Assembly: GCA_945859605.1 (NCBI GenBank)
Contig: OX243825.1
Span: 22,620,915-22,684,914, forward strand
DNA: 64,000 nucleotides
From: Lumbricus rubellus
Lineage: Eukaryota; Annelida; Clitellata; Crassiclitellata; Lumbricidae
Direction of reading: 5' to 3'
The stretch's first letter is position 1. Each line of letters begins with the position of its first letter. Shown in pieces: positions 56,101 through 64,000 of this stretch. The notes beneath the pieces were generated by a model, which made no database searches, was not told the DNA's origin, and saw only the letters and a program-made list of their open reading frames with translations. The translations under genes were made by a program, and so were the position numbers.

Positions 56101-59100
56101 AATCTTAATTCAGCAGAAAAAAACTGGATTCAGATAGACTACACGTTGATGTATCCATATCTAGCGCCTATCAAACATGTCCTTTTAACTATTGCGCTGT
56201 CTGTGTGACTTGACGGTGATTGACATTTGAAAGATATGGAACAAACAGGCATTTGAGAACAAGTGCATCCGAAAACTGCTGAGAATCTCATGGACCAAAA
56301 TGATAACAAATGAACAGGCGTACAAATCAGCAGAGGCCAAAAACGTACTATTATCTCACAGCAAAGTTAGAAAACATTTTGCATCCCCCTGATCAGAGAA
56401 CAGATCAACCAGCAACAGTCCAAAATGCTCAGTATTAACACTTGAAGTAAGAAGTGCAATCCTGATAATAAGCATATTTTTCAACTCCACACTAACGTTT
56501 AGTCGTAAGGTCGTGAATGCATCGGTTGATGTGAGCCATCCATTCGGTTTTCTCCGTCGAAGTCGCTGCATACACAGAGAATGACTTGCTGGGGCTGATG
56601 ATCTGCCAACCATTTTGCAGTTCTAAAATCACATGCAAGAAAATCATTTTCACGGCTCTCGCCAAATTGTGCAAAATATAAGTCAAGCTATGATACATTC
56701 CCTGCAAATTAAAAATTTATAAATATACTAGCTAGCTAACTACCATTACCTGTAAATATAGCAAAACACCGTTAACACAAATCCAGTGGGAAACATGCAT
56801 TTTGAGCTGCCTATTATGCACAATGAGTAGACCTAACAAATAGGCAAAGCACTAATTAATGTACATTTATAGTCCATCTGTGTACAGCCAGCAAATCATT
56901 TGAAGAAAATCAATATTAGCCCAAAAGTACATAATTGGCTTATAAGAGATAAGTAGAGTTCATTTGTATAATACACACTGTTTGCAAATATCGAAGGAAA
57001 AAGAAACAATTTTTTAGAAAAGGCAAAGTACCAAAGGCTTCCATGGGTCACTTTATTTGATAGTTATTGATTCTTATGACTCAATTACAATATTTTCCCA
57101 GGCAGCCCTTCATGTGTAATAATTAACATTACAATTGTTAAGTAGTACAATTTATCACTGGCTATAAATCAAAGCCTAATTGAGCAATGTAATTTAATAT
57201 TCTATGACATTGCCACAGCCTTTCCTGCTTATTAAAATGGCCTGCTTGCAAGAGAAGAGGTATACGTAAAAAAAATGTCATTAAAAATGCATTTAGTTCC
57301 AACGTGAAGACACTTACCATTCATCTCATCATCGGCAAGAGACTGAAGCTTGATGTTCTCCAACTGCATGATGTGCTGTCTGTTGTACTGAAAAGCGACA
57401 AAATCTCAACAGATTGTAACAGATCTATGACAAATTGAAATGCTTATTTCGAACAAAACCCTGCAGACCTAATCCCACACTTGGGGTAAAAGCTGTGGCA
57501 TGACAAGTGTTGTCTTCTATATAAATTCTCAATTCACAAAAATAATCAGGAAAAATTAATTAGCATATTGCTAATCGTCTATTTTAAAAATTTATATAGC
57601 ACCAAGTTCCAATGAACGAGCATAAGTCGTTGATGCCAGGCAATTTCATTGTTCAGGACTTGCCACAAGGCTAAAACTCAATTAACTAAAAGATTTAAAA
57701 AAATTATAATTGAATCAAAAGAGAATATTTGATGTTATTTATAGATGTCAAAATAAAGTAATTTGTAATAGAAAATAATTATGTGTTCTACTCTGTCCAA
57801 ATTGACAGTTCTTTCATATATTTTTGTTAATTTTTTCAGAGATGAGGGCCATATTTTTAGGTCTGGGGGGCCACTTTTGGCCTGTAGGCCATGGGTTGGG
57901 AACCACTGCTCTAATCAGTACCAACATGAGCAAAGCTTGAACAGACAACCTGGTCTACAACTAAGGCTACTACAAAAGCCCTTTGTTAGCACTTGAATGA
58001 CATCACTGAAAATTGACTGGAAAGAAAATACAAGTCGTCATCAACATGTTAAAAGTTAACATGTCAAATGATTTTGTGAGATAAACCATTTACAACTTAG
58101 AAGCTGAAGTCATTATCAAAGTTCCGCAAGACTTTGAAGTCTTGCATCTCTTACAATGTCCAGATATATTCAACAAATTATATCGAAACAGAGAAAATTT
58201 GTCTTTAAAATAATGCCAGCAGCAAGGCTGTGTTTTTCATATGAATAAAAAAAAACATAAAATAACCAAATAATTTTCAAATACATCAGATGGGAAAAGT
58301 AAATAAAATATCACCTATTTTATCTAAAGCACATAACTGATAATTGAGGCAAATAGAGGCAAAGTCTGATAAATTATGTTTAATAACAGGCAACCTAATC
58401 GAACTGATTATACTTGCGAGTTTTACGATCCGACCATTAACCCGGTACTGACCAAAGTGTAGTAAATGGTATGGGAATCCTATAACCTCCGTCACTTATG
58501 GGTTAATCACCGCAAACTCTACATGACGCACATGCATGCAGGATATTGTTCAGCTGATATTCCCAGACAACTTAGTCTTAGGCTGCATTGCAGACATGAT
58601 TTGAATAGGATACTCTACAATAGGATACATGTATGTACACTGCCACAGTCCACTTAAAATAGAAGGCTGCATCCTGGTTTTTTGCTACCCTCATTAATTT
58701 AAAAAATTAAGACTAATAACAATAAATACTTGTTTTGACAACAGAGAAGAGCATATAATTACATAACAATCAGATGTTTATGGCTGATATATAAAGACTA
58801 ATAATTTGTTTTCTCATTGGTGGGCGCAAAGATTTGGATTGGGTTCCTGTGGAGTTGTGTCTGCTTCCTAGAACCATTTCTGACACATTCTATTACACTA
58901 ATCTAAAAGAATTGTTCTATTTGGCAATGCTGGAATTGGGAGTACCTCTGAGCAGACCCTGTGAAAAAAAACGCAATATAAATCCCAACATAAATGAATG
59001 AATTACAATAAAAAAAACAGTAAGTAATTTTAGAAAACAATCATGTAGTAAAAGGCAAATCAAATATATAATAAGAGGAAGTACAATTAGAGTAATTAAT

Positions 59101-61372
59101 TATGTAGCAGAGGGTGAATTAATTATAAAAAAGAAGTACAATTAGAGTAATTAATTATGTAGTAAAAGGTGAATTATAAAAAAGGAAGTAATTGTAGTAA
59201 TTAATCATAGTAAAAGGCAAATTAATTATAAAAAAGGAAGTAATTATACAGCAACTAATTACCTTCTTCTTACTAATAACGATGTTCCCGTACACTAGAA
59301 TATCGTTGAAGAGAAAGAACTGCCTTGGCTTCAACTTTTTACGACACATTTTCGTTAGTACGCCTTCGCCAATCAACACCCGATTTGGAATCGTTAGCGG
59401 CTGAAACGTTTAAACAATCAACGATTAAAGACATAGATCTTGGTTCAACTGGTAATATATCTTCTATCAGGTTAACCTTTGGGGGGCCCGGTAGAGTAAT
59501 GGTTAACACGCTGGCCAAGAGTGCGAGAGGTAGCAGGTTCGAGCCCCCGTTGGGCGGATTTGATTTGTAGGCTGCTATTAGCGCCATTGTAATTGCAAAG
59601 CTGTCTGCTCAGTTAGTAGTTAAGTTTAATTAAGATTACTGTATAACTTGTAAATGTAAAGCGCAGTGCGTCTTGCAGGCGTTTCAATAAAGAAAAGATA
59701 TTATTATTATTATTATTAATCTAAACAGTCAATTGCTAAGTGATATTGAATGCAGTGTAAGACATTATGTGGCACATGACTTCACAGATATTGTTCACTT
59801 TATTTCCTAGATAGTCTTGTAAAAGCAGGGTTTAAAGTGGGTGGGAATGGCGTTCACACTGCTATAGAAATTCTTTGCTTGCGTTCCCATTGCTCACCAT
59901 GCATGGAAGCCTGGAAACATGTGCGTTCTAATAAACTCTTCTTCAACTTTCTCACTGCTTATCCAAACAACTTAAACCACTGCGTATTTATAAGCCATTG
60001 AATACATGATCATGTATGAGCATTGTCATGTCTTGATCTTAAATGTATTGTAGAGTCTGGAATAAAATGTAAAAGTCAATTATCAGTCGGCGCAATGGAC
60101 ATACAATTCTCCAGAACTCGATTAAATGGTACGTCGATAATTTTGTCACTGGGCGCGTGATGCCACAGGCTTGTACTCTTGACTTCAAGTCCTGGATCCA
60201 CTCAAGTGTTGACCATTCCTTGAGCAATTAGCAACAATTTGAATGACAGACCAGCTTCTCTGGTTAGTTAGTTTCTCTTGTAGAGCTGTGTTGTACAAAT
60301 TTGCAACATAAGACATTGTGACAGACAATATGACAATAAAACACAGAAAAAGAACAAGTTTGTGAAGTGAAAATTATGGTCATGATTTTATTCCAAAACA
60401 GAAACATCATGTAAGGTTTGATAATGAATTTTTGGGGGTTCAGGAGGAGAAACTTTAAGCAACATAGATACAGATCAGAAAACAAGTAAAAGCAAAATAA
60501 GAGCAAAACTGATACTAAAGATGAATAAGAATTTAGCATTATTTAATACGCAAATGATAAGATGCCACAAACATCCATTTTACATTGATTACAACTTTGA
60601 GAAAACATCAGCCATAAAACTGACCAACCTGTCCTGAGCTGCCAAAGCACTGCTCCACAAAACCTATTCGTTTTGCATTGGCTTCTGAGTTAACTACAAA
60701 CAGAAACCCAAATCTTAAATAAATCACACATCACCGAAACTCTAATGCGGTAGGCCTAATAATGTACAACGGAACATCATGGTACCTAGAGGTCGCAACA
60801 CCATGGGTAGAGGAGAATATCGGCTCAGTCGCCAATATGCAATGAGTAAACAATATGGCCTGCCACAGACTGGGGCAGAATAGAGTGCTATGAATTTGTG
60901 GTCTAATATTTCTGCAAAAGTGGGTAACTAAGATGGAAGGGTCCACGAAATAACGCATTCGACTAGAAAATATTGCATACATTTTTGAATAGAAACAACA
61001 AAGTAAAAACGTAAGGTTATAATTTCCGGGTAATGGGTATGCTGAGTAGACAGTTTCTAACAACTGCACTAACCCAAAGCCGTGACCCTAATCGACTCTC
61101 ACGACGCTTGACCCTGATCCTAAACTCATGCTGCACATAGGCGACCGTGCCGATGTACTCCTCTAACACACTATTCTATTCTATTTTTGCATTTATAAAG
61201 CGCCCCTCACAGTACAACCAAATCAGAGACGCTCCCATTGTGAAGAACTCATGGAAAAAGAAAAGTCTTAAGACACCTGGCAGAAAAGTATGTTCGTTTC
61301 TCACCTGAAAACTTCCTTATTTAGCAGTGGTTGGACTGGGAGCGCGTCTGAGTAGTTACACCTTGAAGGTGC

Positions 61373-61414
<42 letters not shown>

Positions 61415-61739
61415 TAATAAATTAATGATAATAATTGCAAGATCACAAACAAAACCATAACTTCTGCCATTATGCAGAGTTAATATTATTGTAACTCAAA
61501 ATGAATTCCAAGTAACGTGAACTCTTTCTAAGTCTTTTGACGCTTCATTTGTCAGCATCAAGTTACAATTAGGTTTCCCATTAAAAACTAAACATTTACA
61601 ATTGTTTTATATTTCAACCAGTGGTACAACTAAATGCTTCTGAACGGTCACGGGACCATCCAGGTAATGGTGCGTTGAAAATGCAAGGACTGAGCAAGAT
61701 GAAACAACTCGTTCCCTTACCAAGACGGTCTCCCATCAT
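53107..61739 (-). CDS. Phafin (PLEKHF-type PH and FYVE domain protein)
   Basis: Nine coding exons with GT..AG borders and consistent phases give 278 residues, against about 250-280 for vertebrate PLEKHF1/2. Phafins bind PI3P on endosomes and act in endosome fusion, receptor traffic and autophagy. Start: MMGDRLVNSEANAKRI, the conserved N-terminus, from exon 1. PH domain at about 35-135 (GEGVLTKMCRKK, RQFFLFNDILVYGNI, KSFSVYAATSTEKTEWM). FYVE zinc finger at about 150-217 with WIPDSEAPVC, the R-R-HHCRKCG motif split across exons 6 and 7, and LRICLTCYD. Eight zinc-ligand cysteines/histidines are in place. The acidic Ser/Asp tail (EDSSDSDSEASDD) matches the family. PLEKHF2 seems nearer than PLEKHF1 but invertebrates usually have one gene. 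Introns hold several antisense LINE tails and SINEs. I assign the short last exon (PTTFYE...) from splice signals and phase, less certainly. Confidence 0.95.
53708..53826 (-). CDS. Phafin exon 8 (acidic tail)
   Basis: 119 bp, acceptor TTTTTTGTAG and donor GAG|GTAATC. Encodes KESYHENKEAQ and the acidic Ser/Asp tail. Confidence 0.85.
53945..54135 (+). mobile_element. possible tRNA-derived SINE relic
   Basis: AGGACAATGGTAAACATTC resembles an A box and GGATCAATTCCTGC a degenerate B box about 40 bp later. A second similar B-box-like motif (AAATTCGATTCCTG) follows near 54120. In the Phafin intron. Confidence 0.4.
54571..54710 (+). mobile_element. two successive LINE/SINE 3' tails
   Basis: GGATGAGAGCAG-CCTCTGAGTAGTTTCATGAAGG...(AATG)n occurs at 54571-54638 and 54639-54710, followed by a third GGATGAGACCAG of the host intron at 54711. 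The repeated flank acts like a 12-13-bp target duplication. Confidence 0.75.
54728..54881 (-). CDS. Phafin exon 7 (FYVE core)
   Basis: 154 bp, acceptor TTGTTTACAG, donor CACG|GTAAGC. Encodes HHCRKCGIVCCNTC through LRICLTCYDKL, carrying most zinc ligands and the PI3P-binding basic motif. Confidence 0.95.
54930..55155 (+). pseudogene. LINE C-terminus and tail in Phafin intron
   Basis: An open stretch reads RELLVPRARTSTRQRRAFS, then VGPAIFNGLPLTLRLMPRLN and FYKSLKSFF, then the tail GACTGGGAGCGCCTCTGAGTAG and (AATG)n. This is the best preserved C-terminus of this LINE family in the window. Confidence 0.88.
55660..55758 (+). mobile_element. LINE/SINE tail abutting Phafin exon 6 donor
   Basis: A degenerate tail (TAGGAACACTTCCAAGTAG, GGGTGCTATATAAAT) with (AATG)n ending directly at the donor of exon 6. 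Confidence 0.78.
55765..55874 (-). CDS. Phafin exon 6
   Basis: 110 bp, acceptor TGTCACTAG, donor CGCAGG|GTCAGC. Encodes VDPSPVWIPDSEAPVCMHC up to NMINRR, the first FYVE zinc ligands and WxxD motif. Confidence 0.95.
56497..56622 (-). CDS. Phafin exon 5 (PH domain C-terminal half)
   Basis: 126 bp, acceptor GTGATTTTAG, donor AAAC|GTTAGT. Encodes ELQNGWQIISPSKSF and TEKTEWMAHINRCI, the last PH strands and helix with its conserved Trp. Confidence 0.95.
57318..57387 (-). CDS. Phafin exon 4
   Basis: 70 bp, acceptor CGCTTTTCAG, donor AATG|GTAAGT. Encodes YNRQHIMQLENIKLQSLADD, the middle PH strands. Confidence 0.95.
57660..57909 (+). mobile_element. truncated hAT-like MITE (40110 family)
   Basis: Homologous to the right two thirds of 40110-40451, ending GGGTTGGGAACCACTG. 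The left end is lost. Confidence 0.8.
58870..59008 (+). mobile_element. degenerate LINE/SINE tail
   Basis: GGAATTGGGAGTACCTCTGAGCAG and AACGCAATATAAATCC followed by AATGAATGAAT; in the Phafin intron 3. Confidence 0.65.
59263..59400 (-). CDS. Phafin exon 3 (PH domain N-terminal half)
   Basis: 138 bp, phase 0 at both ends, acceptor AACGTTTCAG, donor AAG|GTAATT. Encodes PLTIPNRVLIGEGVLTK and RQFFLFNDILVYGNIVIS. Confidence 0.96.
59478..59720 (+). mobile_element. second tRNA-derived SINE family
   Basis: A box GGTAGAGTAATGGTTAACACG and B box GGTTCGAGCCC (59536-59546), an unrelated body, then AGGCGTTTCAATAAAG and (ATT)n. Antisense within Phafin intron 2. A degenerate 3' part of the same family is at 62213-62297. 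Confidence 0.85.
60629..60693 (-). CDS. Phafin exon 2
   Basis: 65 bp, acceptor TTTGTAG, donor GGACAG|GTTGGT. Encodes NSEANAKRIGFVEQCFG, the conserved N-terminal helix of Phafins. Confidence 0.95.
61180..61300 (-). mobile_element. LINE 3' end
   Basis: The reverse complement carries GACTTTTCTTTTTCCATGAG, then GGGAGCGTCTCTGATT and GGGGCGCTTTATAAATGC, closely like 41780-41880 but inverted. Confidence 0.75.
61305..61409 (+). mobile_element. LINE/SINE tail with (TA)n
   Basis: GGACTGGGAGCGCGTCTGAGTAG and GAAGGTGCGCTTTATA, ending in a TA microsatellite instead of (AATG)n. Confidence 0.75.
61721..61739 (-). CDS. Phafin exon 1 (start codon)
   Basis: 19 coding bases encoding MMGDRL plus one base, with donor CTTG|GTAAGG. 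Two adjacent ATGs are possible starts; the second gives the usual Met-x-Asp-Arg-Leu spacing. The 5' UTR continues upstream. Confidence 0.85.
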
Positions 61740-63195
61740 AACGAATTTTTCGAAATTGAGCAGAAGGTAAAATCTCCACGTTTCATGAAATAAATAGAAC
61801 TTTTTACAACTTTAAAATTCCATCAGCGCTGCGATTGCGAACAACTTCCGTTTACAATGACTTACAAGGTGAAAATTAATCATACGACACATATAGATTT
61901 AATAAGTAAGAAAGTCACTAGTCTCCGAAACAGATTTATTTTAGGCCTACAGGGTTAATTGACTCTTCCCTTAATTTCCTTAACTAAGGTCAGAGTCAGC
62001 TGTGGTCGAATTAAGTAGGCCTACCACTTATTCCATCAATGCTATTGTATATAGTATTGATCTAATCTTCTCAAAGTTTGTGTAAGTATGCCTCCGTCTC
62101 AGCGTTACAGTTTGTGAAAATTTGGCTTGCGCTAGAGAATTTGAAGTGACTCTGAGAGGTAACACCTTTTCTCCTCATGCTTAAAAGTGTTGAGAGAATC
62201 CACTCCCCATGATTTATGGCCTAGTGGTAAGACATTCCTGACAGTTCAACGTTTGTGCGTGCGTTTGCAGGCGGTTCAATAAAGTAGGCCCTAAATGTTT
62301 ACTTACTTATTTACAACGGTCCGTGCATGAGACATATTCTGATAAATATAATAGGCCTATTATTATTATTCATCTTGTTCTAGGCCGTTAACATTAATAC
62401 CAATTCCAAATTTAAAATAGATTATTGCTTCGTAGTTCCAGTTCTAAGTAGAAATAGCCTAGCTAGGCCTATAGGCCTACTGCGTGAGATCTAGCCTAAG
62501 TGAACGTAGAAGCGTGTTAACATTAAATTTTAACCATCTCCCGGTTTTCCTCCCCCGTCCCTCTACGAAACATATCAACAAAATCAACAACACTGTCAGA
62601 TTAAAATCAAAAAAGAAGTGCCTGCCTGGACGTACGCTCGATCGCTCCATATATAGGCCTATGCCTATAGGCCTACCTTTACCTGCTGTGCGGGCCAAAA
62701 GTTAATAAGTGGCGGGACGGTGCACAGATTTTAAAATAAGTGCCTGGAGGCTGGACCCCGTCTATTTCCAGGCACACTTTAAGACCTGATTAAAATGTCT
62801 CTAATCGAAGTGAACTGGTTTTGGAACTCGGTTGTATTAGGCTACTGTATTTGGTCCAGTAGCAGCTAGATCAAGTTTCACTTTAAAGTTTAAAGAAACT
62901 TTCGATAACAAAGATCAGTCACTATAGCGTCGCTCCCCTCCTTTCTCTTGACTTAATTGGGACTGGCATCAGTGTCAAAGTCCGATTAGAGGCGAAGTTA
63001 GTTTGTGGTCTTGTTTCGTTCTCAGTAGCCTATTTGAATAGCTGTGGGTCTAGATTATTATGCTGTAGCCTACAGTACTGTCTAGGGCCTCTAGGCTATA
63101 GGTTGAATGTTCAGGCCCTACGCGAACTGGTATTTTCGATTCCATGAACAGAGGACATAGGCCTACAAACAGCAAACGAACGAACGGACAGTTGC
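61740..63195. other. Phafin 5' flank; no other gene seen
   Basis: Holds the presumed Phafin promoter. I see no TATA box or clear core element. The SINE fragment at 62213-62297 and TAGGCCTA octamers are the only other items. Confidence 0.4.

Positions 63196-63201
<6 letters not shown>

Positions 63202-63247
<46 letters not shown>
63202..63247. repeat. (CAGA)n microsatellite
   Basis: About 11 units. Further CAGA blocks at 63509-63558, and imperfect GACAGA-rich purine sequence to about 63960. Confidence 0.95.
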
Positions 63248-63248
<1 letters not shown>

Positions 63249-63501
63249 TGCAGGACAACGAAGAGTGTCAATCGAAAGAAGCTGAATACATGTATATAAT
63301 GTCTGGCCTGTCGACAAGGAGTGAGGCCTAAGAAGCATACAGAGAGACAGAGATGTAGAGTGACTAAGGGACAGAGTGGTATACCAACAATATACCGGTA
63401 GCTTAAGTTGCAGCAGAAATAGCCAAATAGATGCGATGACAGAGAGATTCACGTATACTGGTAAACATAGACAAAGCAGAAGATGCAATGAGAGAGGGAT
63501 C

Positions 63502-63557
<56 letters not shown>

Positions 63558-64000
63558 GACAGACATAAAGAGAGACCGACAGAGATAGAGAGAGAAAGAG
63601 ACAGACAGACAGACAGAACAGAAGACTGAGACAGAGTCAGAGAGACATAGAGACCGAAAGACACGGAAACAGACAGACACACAGACAGACACACAGATCT
63701 CGAGAGGCAAAGATATATAGAGACAGAGAGAAATTTTAATTTACAGACTGATAAACATGGTCAAACAGATGCAGTGACAAAGAAGGAGACACACACGCAT
63801 ACACATACACACATTATGAGAGAGACAGACAGACATACAGAGACAGACAGACAGACAGAAAGAAAGGCAGACACAGACAGACACTGACAGAGATAGGCTA
63901 CAGACAGATAAACATATGGCCACACAGATGCAATGACAGAAAGGTAAACGAAAAGAATCAACCAGACAAATCATGCCATGTTTCAAATCAAGTTTGACCA

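Noticed and set aside
59478..59560. Functional tRNA gene
   Set aside because: A and B boxes are present, but the sequence does not fold as a full cloverleaf and continues into a SINE body and tail.
63111..63986. Ser/Leu/Cys/Val-rich - strand frames
   Set aside because: Translations of the CAGA-rich purine repeats.

Overview
This window is animal (metazoan) nuclear DNA: coding sequence is split into short exons with GT..AG borders, and most of the rest is microsatellite, retroposon and DNA-transposon sequence. A marine deuterostome, most likely an echinoderm and perhaps a sea urchin, fits best. The argument rests on four elements whose inverted repeats are arrays of 15-bp units with 8-bp target duplications, the architecture known for sea urchin TU foldback elements. 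The abundance of the octamer TAGGCCTA is consistent but not diagnostic. The species assignment is inference.

Three multi-exon loci can be read. On the + strand (about 2.4-7.3 kb) lies the 3' part of an unrecognised gene: three tandemly duplicated 93-bp exons, a fourth exon of 90 bp in the same phase, and a terminal exon with a Myb/SANT-like stretch. On the - strand, 45283-40489 is a complete two-exon core-2-type beta-1,6-N-acetylglucosaminyltransferase, a type II Golgi enzyme. Also on the - strand, 61739-53107 is a complete nine-exon Phafin (PLEKHF) gene encoding a PH-FYVE phosphoinositide-binding endosomal protein. A single tetraspanin exon (TM2 and CCG motif) lies at 13384-13478 (-).

The mobile fraction is rich and several elements can be bounded to the base. 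A 4.6-kb Ty3/Gypsy LTR retrotransposon (22709-27309, - strand) has one open gag-pol frame, LTRs that differ by one base, and a 5-bp TSD. It sits inside an older TIR transposon (21568-27918). There are four TU-like foldback elements, about nine hAT-like non-autonomous elements with 8-bp TSDs, two TTAA-flanked 71-72-bp MITEs, two small Helitrons, a gutted Tc1/mariner copy and a long-TIR element. Many 3' ends of a LINE family share a conserved tail with a tRNA-derived SINE. Two of these tails abut splice donors of consecutive Phafin exons.

Region by region: 0-0.9 kb GC-rich tandem repeats; 1.9-9 kb the + strand gene with foldback and LINE insertions; 9.8-14 kb very long simple repeats (TAG, ATC, GGGA, GAT) and the tetraspanin exon; 15-18.6 kb Tc1 remnant, GTAT/CATA arrays and MITEs; 21.5-28 kb nested transposon and Gypsy element; 29-31.5 kb long-TIR element and pyrimidine tract; 31.7-32.3 kb a possible promoter with an NRF-1 palindrome; 33-38 kb MITEs and a foldback element; 40.5-45.3 kb the glycosyltransferase; 46.9 kb a perfect 42-bp palindrome; 50-52 kb Helitrons; 53-61.7 kb Phafin; 63-64 kb CAGA repeats. 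I found no operons, CRISPR arrays or bacterial genes.
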